64,000 nucleotides of DNA from contig CALNXK010000007.1 of assembly GCA_942486035.1 (NCBI GenBank), positions 4,860,001-4,924,000 of the forward strand. Reading direction: 5' to 3'. Origin of the DNA: Porites lobata (taxonomy: Eukaryota; Cnidaria; Anthozoa; Scleractinia; Poritidae). Both the position numbers and the translations under genes were made by a program. Positions 10,651 to 22,625 of the stretch are shown here, one piece after another. The first letter of the stretch is position 1. The number at the start of each line of letters is the position of its first letter. The notes beneath the pieces are model-generated. The model saw only the letters and a program-made list of their open reading frames with translations. It was not told where the DNA came from and did no database searches.

Positions 10651-13600
10651 ATGCAATCAGTAGAAGGGCTAAGTGATGACAGCCATATTGATACTGTAGC
10701 GCGTGACCTTACACTCGCCTCGGAGGAGTTTGGAAGATTGTTACAGGAGTTTATTGGATTGTACGAACAAGATTCACGCGGCGATTACTTAGAAGAGGCT
10801 CAACTTAGTGAAGAGAACGAGACCCTTAACCGAGCCCTCTTACTTTTAGACAGTCTAAAGAATAGAATTACTAGACAATCCAACAAATTGTTGGAGACAA
10901 GATCTGTGTGTTCTCGTCGTTCCTCGCGTCATTCATCAGCCTCCAAAACTAGCAGCACTACCGCTAGATTGCAAGCGCTAGCCGAAGCTAAAGCAGCAAG
11001 AGAAGAAGCTCAGTACACGCGGCTAATAGCACAAAAAGAACTTGAGCGCAGGACACGCGAAGCAGAAGCGCAGAAAATTCGACAACAGGAGATAGCGCAG
11101 TTCGAAAAGGAGATCGCGATTCTCGGAGCAGACAAAGAGGCCGCGATGGCGAACGCTAAACTTAAAGTTTTCGAGGAAGCTCTTCTAGAAGAAGAAGATG
11201 AGAAAGATTTTGAATTACCAGAGTTAGAAGTTCCCAAAATTAAAGCAGAGGAGAGGACTTCCCAGTGGGTACATTCCAACCCCCTACCCACGGGAAAGGT
11301 ATCACGTTCCGAGCGAAATCACGAGCCGTTAAGCACGCCAGAACATATAAAGCTTCCATTGCGCCCCACCCCCAAAGAAAGAAAATCGGAGAAAACGGAC
11401 CTCCTCCCTGAACTTCACGTCCTAAACCCGGATCTACCTCAGCAGCAATCCACAGATGAGGATCGTGTAGTGCCACAAAATACCATTTTCAATCGGCAAC
11501 CACTTATATCTTCGACCCCTTTGAAAGATATCACCGGAAGTCAGCTGATAGATTCGCTTACAGTCGCAAATCAACAGATAGTTGCCAGCCTAGCGAGACA
11601 AAATCTCCCAAAATGCCAGCCTGACATATTCTCTGGGGACCCTACCCTCTTCCATCCCTGGAAAACCGCCTTCAAAACTATGCTGTTAGACGCTGATGTA
11701 TCCCCAACTCAGGAGATAAACTATTTAAGAAGCTTTACTAGCGGAAGGCCACAACGCCTCGTTGATAACTACCGGAAGCGGCAAATGCGCGACCTCGTTG
11801 CGTTGCTAAACGAGTTGTGGGAAGAACTAGAAAGGCGTTTCGGGAGCGTGGCTGTGATTAGTAATACATTGTTAGAGCGCTTACGGGACACCGCGACCTT
11901 TGACGAGCGAGAACACGATAAACTGCAGCTGTTCGCAGATCTATGCGGGGATATCGAAAGTCAAGTGACTTATCTCCCCGGACTTGCCTGCCTCAACTAT
12001 CCTAACGCCATGCAACCAATAACCGCGAAGTTGCCGCAGTTTATCCGCGCCAAATGGGAGAAAGAAGTAGCCTATTACTCGAACAGCAACGGCGGAGCGT
12101 ATCCCTCCTTCTCCAGATTCTCTAAAATAGTCCAGGAGCAATCAAAGATAAAGAACGATCCAAACGTTCTAGCCGGTAAAGCAGCCAGCCCCACCCAGGT
12201 TTCAGCACCTAAGCCACGCAAAGAAAAGAAAACGCTTGAAACGGAGACTCATCCCACAGCTGGAAAGGATAGTGCCGGAGAAGAACAGAGAGAGGCCCCT
12301 GAAAAAAGAGAAACTAAGACTAAACATTGCCCGTATCACGAAAGAGACGGACACAATCTGCAGGAGTGTAAAGCGTTCTCGGCGAAACCCCTGGAAGAAC
12401 GTACGGAGTGGATCAAAGACGCCCGCCTATGCTTTCGCTGTTTCAGCCCTTACCACGTCGCGAATCGGTGTAACACCCCCGTACAGTGCGCTATCTGCGG
12501 AGACAAGCGTCACAGCGCCGTACTGCATAAGGAGAAGCGGCCACCCTCTAAACCGGAGAATGAAACAGTCAACCCAAAATGTACCGTGCTCTGTGGACCT
12601 ACAGGAGGCGTGTCCTGCAGCAAGACCCTGCTGGTGGACGTCTATAGCCGGCGTAACCCACACCTCACTAAGCGCGAAATCCCTACCCCAGACATGGCAA
12701 GGAGTTTCCCTCACCTTAAGGCCATAGCGCACGAAATACCTCCCATAAACGAGACAGTTAAGACTCACCTTCTACTTGGTCGAGACGCACCGGAGCTTTT
12801 AAAAGTCAGGGAGTTCAGAAATGGCCCGAAAGGAGCCCCCTGGGCTCAGCGACTGGCCCTCGGCTGGACCGTCACTGGTCAGACGTGCCTTGACTTCGCC
12901 AGTGGTCCCGTACACGTCCTCACTCGCCTCACCAGCCTGACCACTGTTACTGAGAAAGAACTGGAGACCGGAAGCAGAATTTACGAGCTAGTACCTTGCC
13001 CCAACCAGATCAAGGTTACAGACCCCCTCTTTGAGCGTGCCACTGACGACATATTTAGGAAGACACGAGGTGACAACGAGCCCGGTCTCTCCTGTGAGGA
13101 CCGTAAGTTTCTGGAGATAATGGATAGAGGTATACACAAGAACTCAAAGGGAAACTGGGAGATGCCACTACCGTTTCGTAACGAGCGCCAGACTATGCCG
13201 AACAATCGAGTTCAAGCTATGCAGCGCTTACAAGGGCTTCTCAAGACGTTTGCCAGGAAACCCGAAATGAAAGCGGACTATCTGGAGTTTATGGGAAAAA
13301 TAATCGACAAAGGCCATGCCTCGGCTATCCCAAGTGAAGAAGTTCCGCCTCCTCCCGGCCGTTCCTGGTACTTACCGCATTTTGCAACTTATCACAATAC
13401 AAAGCGCACCATTCGCGTCGTATTTGATTCCAGTTGCGAGTTTGAAGGAGTTTCATTGAACAAAGTACTTTTACCAGGCCCTGACCTGATGAACAACCTC
13501 ATTGGAGTCCTCATGCGCTTTCGCAAGGAGAATATAGCAGTAATGTGCGAAATCGAGCAAATATTTCATTCATTCTATGTTGAGCCACCGCATAGAGACT

Positions 13601-15189
13601 TCCTTCGTTTCCTATGGTTCGAAGGGAACGATCCGTCAAAGCCCATTATAGAATATCGGATGAATGTACACTTATTTGGCAACGGACCCAGTCCCGCAGT
13701 CGCTACCTACGGCCTACGCAGAACAGCCATTGACGGCGAGGAGGAGCATGGCGAGGAGGCCAAAAAGTTCATTTGCCGTAACTTTTACGTCGATGATGGC
13801 TTGACCTCGTTTTCATCTACTCAAGGAGCGACAGACCTGGTTAAGAGTGCGCAAGCCACCCTAGCCACAGCTAACCTTCGACTTCACAAAGTAGTTTGTA
13901 ATTCTGTGGAAGTCATGGAAGCCTTCCCGGCCGAAGATCGAGCAAAAGACGTGCGTGACCTGGATTTACGCCACGACAGCTTGCCAGCTCAACGTTCGCT
14001 CGGGGTATTCTGGGACCTGGAGACAGATGCCTTTACCTTTAAGGTATCTTTACCGGAGAAGCCATTTACAAGGAGAGGAGTATTGTCCATCGTCAACTCT
14101 GTGTACGACCCGCTTGGCCTTGCAGTACCTGTTATGCTCGAAGGGAGAAAAGTACTGCAGCAGCTCGTCCATATGGGAGAACGGACAAAGGAGAACAATA
14201 CCCCCCTAGCCTGGGACGACCCCCTCCCTACCGCGATGATAAATCGGTGGACGCGTTGGAGAGACTCTCTCGTAGAGTTGCAGAACCTTTGCGTGCCTCG
14301 CTGTTACCGCCCTAAAGATTTCGGCAGCGTGACTAGAGCGGAGTTACACGCCTTTTCCGACGCAAGTCAGGACGCTATTGGAGCCGCAGTCTACCTTCGC
14401 CAGTTCAACGAAGCAAACGAGGTGTCCATGGCTCTCGTCTACGGCCAAGCAAGAGTCTCCCTGTTAAATCCGACGAGTATACCGCGTCTAGAACTGTGCG
14501 GAGCAGTCTTAGCTGTTCAAGCAGCCCAGAGAGTTATAAAAGAAATCGATCTGAAGATTTCTGACGTGATATACTACACCGATTCAAAAGTAGTACTTGG
14601 CTACATTACCAACGAGAGTCGACGGTTTTATGTGTACGTAGCTAACCGAGTCGAGCTGATTAGAAGCATGTCTACCCCGGAGCAGTGGAGATATGTGGAG
14701 ACTGATTTGAACCCAGCAGACCTAGCAACGCGCGGAGTTCCCTCAAGCAAGCTAATGGAGACGAGCTGGCTAGTAGGCCCGGAATTCCTACGCGAACCGG
14801 AGAGAACCCTCTCAACAAATGAAACGTTCGCGCTCGTCGCAAGCGACCCTGAAGTCCGAAAAGCAGTGTTCAGCGCCAGTGTAAATACGCACGAAGAGGA
14901 AGAACCAGACCTTGGAGCAGAGAGGTTCAAGAAATTTTCTTCATTAAAGTCTCTGCAGCGAGCAGTCGCTAACCTAATTGTCATTGTCAGGGAATTCAAA
15001 CACCGGAGAGACGTTAAAGCAGAAAGAGTTAACCTCAGGAGTAAAGCGCGTAATACACAAGGCAAACTCAGACCCCCGACAGTCGAGGAATGGGATCAGG
15101 CCCTGCGCGTTATAATCAGCAGCACCCAGAGAGAAGCGTTCAGTGGGTTGTTAAGCGACACCAGAAAAGAACCTGAGCTACCGAGATAA
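10651..15189 (+). pseudogene. BEL/Pao Gag-Pol: Gag, protease remnant, reverse transcriptase, RNase H
   Basis: Open for 1512 codons. An acidic/basic coiled-coil region spans about residues 110-200. A Pao-type Gag domain (DUF1759) starts near residue 326 with FSGDPTLFHPWK. Cys/His knuckles lie near residues 559-620, including CFRCFSPYHVANRC and CAICGDKRH. Around residue 672 the text jumps from CSKTLLVDVYSRRNPHLT to the IPTPD region; in this family the aspartic-protease active-site segment (a DDQSN-like motif) lies in between, so it appears deleted in frame. The reverse transcriptase has the YVDDGL box near residue 1046, but motif A near residue 967 reads CEIEQIF, where the family normally has Asp in place of the first Glu. 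RNase H acidic residues are present (FSDAS, RLELCGA, YYTDS, NPADLATRG). The frame ends at TAA (15,187-15,189), but the same frame continues open into integrase, so this is probably a nonsense mutation. Confidence 0.9.
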
Positions 15190-16519
15190 ATCCAAAGTAG
15201 CGTCAAGAAGGCTCTCAAAGGCTCGCAGCTGTACCGTCTCGATCCGTTTCTAGACAGCTACGGGATCCTCCGCGTCGGAGGCAGATTAAGGAGAGCACAG
15301 ATGGAGTATAATGAGAAACACCCGATCGTACTACCGAAGTGTCACTATGTCTCGCAGCTAATAGCTAAACACTATCATCATGAAGTACACCACCAAGGGA
15401 GACAGATTACAGGAGGTGCAATTAGACAAGCAGGTTTCTGGCTTATTGGAGGCCATGACGTAGTCACGAAAGTCATCGGAGCTTGCGTCCTATGTAAGAA
15501 GCTGAGAGGACCGCACCTAGAACAGCGTATGGCCGACCTCCCGTTAGATAGGACCGAAGTCTGTCCCCCCTTTACCAATGTAGGATTTGATGTCTTTGGC
15601 CCCTGGGCGGTGCAAACACGTAAGACTAGAGGAGGAGGAGTAAACGCCAAGCGTTGGGGCCTAGTGTTCACGTGCCTAAGCAGCAGAGCCATTCACATCG
15701 AAGTCTTAGAAGCTATGGACTCCAGTGCCTTTATCTGTGCATTGAGGAGGTTCTTCGCACTACGAGGCCACGCTAAACTCCTCAGATGCGATCGGGGTAC
15801 AAATTTCGTTAGGAGCTAAGACGGAGCTTGACGCAGCAGCATCCGAGTTAGACGAGAAGAAAGTAGAGAAGTTCGTAACGGAGTGCGGTTGCAAGTGGGA
15901 GTTTAACCCTCCCCATGCATCACATTTTGGCGGTGTGTGGGAGAGGCAGATTAATACGATTCGCCGTGTATTGGATGCTATGTTCACTGAGTTAGGCCAG
16001 AGTCAGCTTACACATGAATTGTTGGTGACCCTGATGGCCGAAGTTGTAGCCATTGTGAACGCCAGGCCGATAGCAGCGCTGCCGTCCGACACCGATGACC
16101 CGCAGCCTCTGTCCCCTGCGATGTTATTCACTATGAAGACACGCCCAGCCTCACCCCCTCCAGGCCAGTTCATGCGGACAGATATCTACGCGCGCCGTCG
16201 ATGGAGACGAGTCCAGTTCCTTGCGGAACAATTTTGGACCAGGTGGAAGAGAGAGTACTTGCAGAGCTTACAGCCGCGACAAAAGTGGATGGAGACGCGG
16301 CGAGACCTGTGCGTGGGAGATATTGTTCTTGTGCGAGACGAATCACAACACCGTAACGATTGGCCGCTGGGACGAGTGTCGGAAGTCCTGAGGAGCGACG
16401 ACGGTAGAGTGAGGAAAGTCAAAGTAAACGTTAGAGACGGAGAAAGGAAAACCTACCTTAGACCAATTAAGGAGCTAGTTCTACTCCTGACCGACACGGC
16501 TGATCCAGACCAGCAGTAA
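15190..16519 (+). pseudogene. BEL/Pao integrase, frameshifted
   Basis: It continues the pol frame after the stop at 15,187. It contains the HHCC zinc-binding N-terminus (HHQGRQITGG, then CVLCKKLRG), the first two catalytic Asp residues (VGFDVFGPW and LRCDRGTNF) and then a stop near 15,820. The downstream part, with the catalytic Glu (HFGGVWERQI) and the BEL-type C-terminal domain (GDIVLVRDE, DWPLGRV), is in another frame and open to TAA at 16,519. The break lies at about 15,809-15,816 and is consistent with a one-base insertion. A 48-bp untranslated stretch separates it from the 3' LTR. Confidence 0.88.
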
Positions 16520-16567
16520 ACGCCAAGACAATATGAGTAGCAAGGATAAGAATCCTTGGGCGAGGAG

Positions 16568-17172
16568 TGTGATGAACAATGAACATTCAATCAAAGAGAA
16601 CTTGATTACGTAATTAAGCTTAGTTTTGTTTTGATTTAGATAAGATACGTTTCTGTTCTGTTTCATTTATCGAGTTTTTACGCCCCTATTTTCATGTGCT
16701 ACTGTTCACAGTTTGAATCAATTATGTAGCTAGCCATTCCTGTTTTCTAACCGGTTTTACAACTGTACACGTGAATTGTACCCTTATCAGAGAACGCCCC
16801 TTTAGTTTTTGTGGAGATCTACGGAGCAACGTCGGAGTTTTCAGAGCGGTTTTATCTTTTTCGGAGTTACGTAACGTCGGAGTTTCTCTAGCCCTTAAGA
16901 CAGGATCAGACGTAAGTTTCAGCTTATTGTATTTAATTTTCGTTTTCCTTTCAATTTTGCTTCTTTTGTAATTAGCCTCAGCCCCTTTTTTTTGATCTTG
17001 TACATTGTAATTTCCCCTTTTAGTTTTCACCGCATGTGTACAATAATTCAGACGAGTTGGTGATCGTATTAAATGCTGTTGAGTCAACTTGTGCTGTTAA
17101 ATTTTATACTGTGGTTGACACTTCCCGATCTCCAGTGCACAACATCCCGTGTCCGCTGCACTGGGTACGCGA
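16568..17172 (+). repeat. BEL 3' LTR
   Basis: 605 bp starting TGTGATGAAC. It matches the 5' LTR minus its MITE. Differences noticed by eye are GATTTAGATA versus GATTTGGATA, GTGCTACTG versus GTGCAACTG and GGTTGACAC versus GGTTAACAC. It carries the empty TTAA site for the MITE in its partner. Confidence 0.9.
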
Positions 17173-17931
17173 CGGGTGTCATATCCTATCTGTACCATTT
17201 GAAAACCTGAGCGTTTCTCTAAAGAATGGCTGTTTGAAAAGATCGTGCGAAGACATCGAGGTGGATTTTGCTTTGAACTAAACACGATGTTTTCTTTCCT
17301 TCTTGACTATCTCGGATTTGAATACACAACACATGCTGCCTCAGTGTTAGATAGGAAGACAGGCGTTCTAGGTCCACCAGTTGAACATCGCGTTCTTATG
17401 GTAAAAGTCGGAGGCGAGCTGTTGCTCACCGATGTTGGGTTCGGCGATTCCTTTTGGTTGCCTCTTCGTTTCACTGGCTTACAAGAACATCAAGAACAAC
17501 AGAGTGGCACTTATCGAATTCGAAAGAGCGGAGACGACCATATCTATGAAGAAAAGATTAAAGTAATTGTCGATGAAACTGACCAAGAAGAAATTGAGAA
17601 GGAGCAGATTACAAGTCCTGAGGATCCGATGTGGGTGCCGAGATACATATTTGACCTCATACCAAGAAAAACGGAGGACTTCTTTGAAATGTTAGAGTAT
17701 CATCAGACAAATGACAAGTCACCATTTACTCATGATCGTATATGCACCATGGCGAAACCCTGGGGAAGGGTAACTCTTTCAGGCCATAAAATTGTAATTA
17801 CAAGGTTTCTTGGGGACAACAAAGTCAAAAAAGAATCCAGGAACGTTGAGGGTGGTGAACATGAAGTAGTAAAAGAACTGGAAGAAGCATTTGGAATTAG
17901 AAAAGACTCTTGTTTCTACCCAGAAGGGTAG
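17173..17931 (+). pseudogene. Arylamine N-acetyltransferase copy 1, 3' fragment
   Basis: NAT sequence resumes at TGTCATATCC just after the 3' LTR. A 22-base deletion after GAGCGTTT, relative to the copies at 48,759 and 57,142, shifts the frame a second time. From 17,245 the frame is again NAT-like to the C-terminus (FYPEG, stop at 17,931). It retains the catalytic Cys motif RGGFCFELN, the His (PVEHRVL) and the Asp (TDVGFGD). The gene is dead twice over: by retrotransposon insertion and by the deletion. Confidence 0.88.
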
Positions 17932-17940
17932 GCCTTTTAT

Positions 17941-18316
17941 GGCTGGTTTTCACTAGCAATAGAGTCGGAGTCGGAAGCAGCGTCGTAAGAGCGCTTATGA
18001 GTCAGCGAAAAAAAACGGAGTTGCATGCAGAGTCATAGACTCGACAGAATCGGGGTCGGAACAATCAGAATGTTCCATTTTCTTCTGACTCCTCTTATGA
18101 CTCCATTCCTTACAATCTAGTGAAAACCAGATTGTTGGAGTCAGAAGCAGAAATGGAAGGATAAACCAATCACAACGCTTCTGACTCTGACAACCTAGTT
18201 TTGACTTGATTGTAAATGATGGATTCGTGAGCGGAATCAGATCACTGTTTTCACCAGATCGTAAATTTCTACACTTCTGATTACAACTCCGACTCTGTCG
18301 CTAGTGAAAACCAGCC
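17941..18316. mobile_element. Palindromic MITE downstream of NAT copy 1
   Basis: It begins GGCTGGTTTTCACTAGC and ends GCTAGTGAAAACCAGCC, with inverted GAGTCGGAGT/ACTCCGACTC just inside. The same element lies at 49,650-50,078 and 58,033-58,453, at the same distance from each NAT stop codon, so it inserted before the duplications. No coding capacity. Confidence 0.8.
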
Positions 18317-18344
18317 TTCACCTGGATTGAATGGTATGCTGTGT

Positions 18345-18790
18345 AAACTTCAGTTGAATCACCATTGAGTGGCCATCTTTTAAGCAGCTACCCTCTATTA
18401 AGGAGCCAGTAATAAAAGTCCCAAAATAATCCTAGAACATTATGGGAACTTAAACCTCTATTTAGTGGCCACCTTTTGACCATCCCAATCAGAGTTCTTT
18501 CATTGTTGTCACCTCTGGTAGCAGCCATCAAGCGCTTGATACACTTAGTTTGCCCTTGTTTTAAGAACATGATGAAGAAAATACAGTCTGAAATAGAAGG
18601 TGACGACTGATTGTTTATGGAACAGCAATGCTGCTCCAGTCGCATAATTGTTTCAAAGTGAAGTGATGTTTCTGCTAACGATTATGATAATTTATGACAA
18701 GCCTCTACAGAATGGCCAACCTCCATTTAAAAGAGGCCACTTGCCGGTCCCCAAAAGGTGGCTGCTTAATGATGGGTCAGCTATAATAAT
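18345..18790. repeat. Second MITE-like repeat of the NAT duplication
   Basis: Inverted, imperfect ends contain the TAAGCAGC(C/T)ACC and GGTGGCTGCTTAATGATGG words. Counterparts lie at about 50,107-50,545 and 58,487-59,483 (the last interrupted). The minus-strand open frames inside it (18,388-18,645) are not genes. Confidence 0.55.
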
Positions 18791-19019
18791 AGACAACAGC
18801 ATTTAAAAAGTGTGTCAAAGTGACTCAGAGAAAACAGTGGGGATAGTGAAACACTTGAAAACCATCAACAGATTTAGACTATTTAGGGGTGGGCTGAAGG
18901 GATCAGCAGCCCCTCTTTGTGTCGGATTTATGTTACACCTCCAAAATCTTATTGTAAAATCTCCTTTTGAGAGCCTGCACATTCATGCTCCAGAGTTCTT
19001 TAACAAATAAAATGATGCA

Positions 19020-19580
19020 ATGGAACCTCAATATAACAAACCTCTTTACAACAAAGTCCTTAGTATAGCAAACAATATTCTATGCCCCAGTAATAGTAAA
19101 TATGTGAAAAAGAACTTCAATATAGTGACACTTATGCTGAACAAATTTTGCCTTTACTGCAGTCAGTTTATCAAGTTAAATTTTCCTTTGGGACAGGACA
19201 TTCAGGACAGCAAAACTAATTATACCAATGTAGAGGGGCACCTCTCAAGACTCTGCTGCCTATATAGTTATTCAATGCCCTTCGATACGGCAAATATTAG
19301 AAACTGTAGCGCTTTCAAAGTATATATACTGTCAGAAAGTTAATGCCTACCTATTAAATAACATTTGTAAATAGTTTGTAAATTGCATATAGGGTTGCAT
19401 TACTATTACTAATCTTTGTTACATTTTTATACAATGAATATCCTTTAATCGTCCGATTTTATTGCTTCTTATATTGTAGATTTCATATTTTTTATTTTTG
19501 TGGTATATTGTAGATTTCATATTTTATATTGTAGCTTTTAACAGGTGAAGAGCCACTGGGTGGATACACCGTTAATAAAC

Positions 19581-19624
<44 letters not shown>

Positions 19625-19625
19625 G
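19020..19625 (+). mobile_element. Degraded CR1/L2-like LINE tail, unit A
   Basis: The 3' end reads GTGGATACACCGTTAATAAAC followed by an (ATT)n tail (about 19,578-19,623), as in CR1/L2-type retrotransposons. The coding part is mostly lost here; the fuller copies in units B and C encode the C-terminus of a non-LTR reverse transcriptase. A TGGAACCTCAATATAAC word at its left edge recalls pogo/Tigger-type termini. Confidence 0.55.
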
Positions 19626-20060
19626 TGGAATATAACACCAGATCATCAACAACTTCGGAAAAATTGTAAAATGCATGAATATCAATAGAAAAAGTTTAAA
19701 ACAGCTTGCTGTCCCTTAAGAGAGCCTTCTTAGTTTGTCAGTTTTATCGCTTGCCTGTTCTAGGCTCCACGATAGAAGAGAAAGTGGAATGAGAAAATTG
19801 CACGCAAACCACTTGGGGGTGGGTGGGGCAGAGATGGGGAACTGGAGTCTGTAAGCATTGTTTGCAATACCTCATTCCGGTATACTAGCTCCTAGTATAC
19901 CCTATGATTGGCCAATTTTGACAGCTTATGTCAGCATTTTAAAAAACGTCAATCACTTGGCTTCGCGCATGTAGAGTCAAACAAATCTGGCAAGCGTGTG
20001 ATGCCCTTATATGCCACACATTTTGACACTTTGAAGGGAGAAACGGTTGTTCCGCAAGTG
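19626..20060. repeat. Right end of segmental duplication unit A
   Basis: Matches unit C at 60,893-61,215 (shared CTAGGCTCCACGATAGAAGAG and the CACACATTTTGACACTTTGAA segment). The match fades after about 20,055. No gene is supported. Confidence 0.7.
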
Positions 20061-20686
20061 GGCATGGGTTCAGATGATCCGCTGTACACGTCTCTGTATG
20101 TTTAAGTGTTACAAAACCATGGGATTAAAAAGATCATGAAAATACTTTTTTAAAAGAATAGATAATTTTCATGACTGTAGGTGTAGACTAGGAAAATACA
20201 CTGCAATAGTCCATACGGTTTTCAGCTATGTTAGGATTCAACTTACGGTAGTTTATAAATTAACACAAAGAAAGTTTGAATCTCAAGACTTGAATATGGG
20301 CATAGTCTAACATAGTCCCTAGGTGTTAAGTCACATGAACCCACTCCGTGTCATAATAACGTTCTACCTTTTCTTTTAAAAAACAAACAAGCGAACAAAC
20401 CCACTCTAACCAAAACAAGAGGACCTAATAATGAAAACTTTTACTAAGATGTCCACTAAAATGTTCACAAATGGTCATAGGACCGTGTGCACAGATCTAA
20501 AAACCAATTTGACCAATAGCAGAGCGGAAAATTGCACGGAAAGTTGCGTTCACTTTGCTTTTTTCATTCCCATTTGATGTTATCTATGCTAAATCTGCCC
20601 TATACCTGGTGAAAGAAACCACTCAGAGAGGTTTTCCTTATGTATTTTGTCAAACAGTGTCTTATATGTTTTTTGCTTGTTTAATA
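20061..20686. other. Non-coding stretch
   Basis: AT-rich sequence with only short unconvincing open frames. I see no gene or clear repeat. Confidence 0.3.
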
Positions 20687-21068
20687 CAGGGTTCGCACAC
20701 GCTTGAAAAGTCGTTGAATTTTAGGGGAAGTCCTTGAAAAGTCCTTAAATTTTCTTCAACTTTGAATGTAGTGGCCTGGAAAGAATTTTTTGATCCTTTT
20801 TGGTTGTCCAAGACAGAATATAAATCATAGCTCAGAGAATTTAAAGGTTATTTACATAAAGTGCTCTTTGTTTTTTGCAATAATTAACTATCAGTTTAAG
20901 ACAGGTGGACTAAAAAATGTAGAGAAGTTGGTGAAGCAAACAGGTTCAAGCCTTAGTGCATTTTTGTACAATCTGTGAAATTGTATTCCTAGTAGGCGGC
21001 CCTTGAAAATCTAATGTGATCCTTATAAAGTCCTTGAAAAATGGTTGCAATTTTTTGTATGAACTCTA
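20687..21068. repeat. Probable MITE with CAGGGTTCGCACAC-type end
   Basis: The left end CAGGGTTCGCACAC faces a right end whose complement reads AGAGTTCATACA. Internal GTCCTTGAAAAGTCC words repeat at both sides. It has the look of a short non-autonomous DNA transposon. Confidence 0.4.
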
Positions 21069-21740
21069 TAATATGTCACTCAAAAGGGCATGGCTGTCTG
21101 TTTGGGTTGGTGATTTTTATTTTACCCCTTAAGGCTTTAAGCTAATATTGAATTGTTTGTAACTAAGTTACTTTTGCCTTAAAGGCGAGTGGACAGGTTT
21201 TGTTATGTTAGTGAATATATTTAGTTACAGTTTTTAATATTGCCAAAATAGTTGTGAGTTGTAACTTATTAAAGAAGATAGGTTTGTCATTATATCTGTT
21301 AAATAAAATAATTATCTGTCCTCATCTTATCCTGTCCGGCGCCAATCCGTACCGATTTTTAACATTCAAAGAAAAACAAAACGTTTGGAGTTAAAACCCC
21401 GGAATTTTTGGGAGTGTATAACGCAGGCCTCTCTAGACTGTGCTTGAGGGTTCAACAAACCACGACTCACTAGACGGCGGTGAAAAGTCTTCTTGAATTC
21501 TCAGCGAGCGCATTCAAGTTTCGAAACAGAAAGAATAAACACAAATGCATGCAATAGCAACCCTTACAATGCATGCATGCTGCGCTGTACGATGTATGAC
21601 ATCGTAATTAGTCGAAAACCTCCCATTTTCGTCTATCCACACGAAGACGCTCAACTGTGGGGAACATTGTAGAGAATCAACGTTTTTTCAAAAATATCCG
21701 CATACGTGTGACGGGGCCTAATGGAATAATTATAGGGTCA
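21069..21740. other. Non-coding stretch
   Basis: No gene or clear repeat seen. A short (GCATGCAT)-like run sits near 21,570-21,585. Confidence 0.3.
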
Positions 21741-22251
21741 CGGAAATTAACGCTCCATAAAAATTAGTTTTAAAATTTCACGTTAATTTCATGAAGCATT
21801 CAGACGGAGTCTATCAGGCAATTGAGTGATTTCAATTTTCAGTGGACAAATACCTTGTACCAGAATAATTTAAACAATATCGAATTTTTTTTTTACATTT
21901 TTCAAGGGCTATAAATATAATTAGTAAAATACAACTAGTGATCTATTATCAATGCTGCGTTCTGATTGGTTGAGCTACTACTAGGCTCTATCAGAAACTC
22001 ATAAGGGTTGAAAACCCTTAAAAACCCCTTATGAGTTTCTGGCTATATGTTATAGCCCTCTAGTGGCGAAAAGCGCTGGCAATTTGGTGGGCAAAAAATG
22101 ATTAAAATCTAGCTTCAGCTAGCTAAAGTTGTTTTGTCTCGATACTTTTGACCAACTAGTTGGATTTTACTAAACCAATTATGCCTCTCGTCCTCGTGGC
22201 CTCTGAGTTAATAGCCCATTCGGCCTTCGGCCACATGGGCTATTAACTCAG

Positions 22252-22282
<31 letters not shown>

Positions 22283-22625
22283 TTAGTTACCTGTAATAAC
22301 ACCAAAGACTATTTCTCATGGGAGCCCGAGAAAATGCATGTCAAATTTCACAAGAATTGTGAAAACACAGGTAAAACTTTGAAAATTTCATGTGTAAGGT
22401 GTCATTTTGTGAAATTTGACATTTGTTTCCTCGGGCTCTCATGAGAAATTTTGTTTGGTGTTGTTACAGATAACTAATTACACCCATTGACCTTGAAGAA
22501 TTTTAAAACGAATGCAATATTGTTTAAACTATTCTGGTACAAGGTTTTTGTCCACTGAAAATTAAAATTACTCAATTTCCTGATGGATTCTGTCTCAATT
22601 TTCTTAAATGACCATAGTCAAGAAG
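21741..22625. mobile_element. Large fold-back element with nested palindromes
   Basis: The outer inverted arms lie at about 21,755-21,890 and 22,505-22,615 (TTTCAGTGGACAAA facing TTTGTCCACTGAAAA). Inside are three further palindromes: 21,989-22,040 (AGAAACTCATAAGGG), 22,205-22,248 (GAGTTAATAGCCCAT) and 22,270-22,350 against 22,405-22,490 (both arms carry the CTCATG and GAAATTTGACAT words). No coding capacity. It looks like a pile-up of MITEs or one complex fold-back. Confidence 0.55.

Larger units (their letters stand above)
8839..17172 (+). mobile_element. BEL/Pao LTR retrotransposon inserted in NAT copy 1
   Basis: Two 605-bp direct LTRs starting TGTGATGAAC flank a gag-pol region with the BEL/Pao domain order: DUF1759-type Gag, zinc knuckles, protease remnant, RT, RNase H, integrase. 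Comparison with the intact NAT paralogues shows the insertion point, after GATGT on the left; the right flank reads GGTGT then CATATCC, compatible with a 5-bp target duplication carrying one change. The LTRs differ at about three positions by eye, once the nested MITE is removed, so the insertion is recent. The exact 3' LTR end is uncertain by 2-3 bp. Confidence 0.9.

Noticed and set aside
11010..15692. Antisense frames under the BEL pol gene
   Set aside because: They are shadows of the long coding frame with no recognisable domains.
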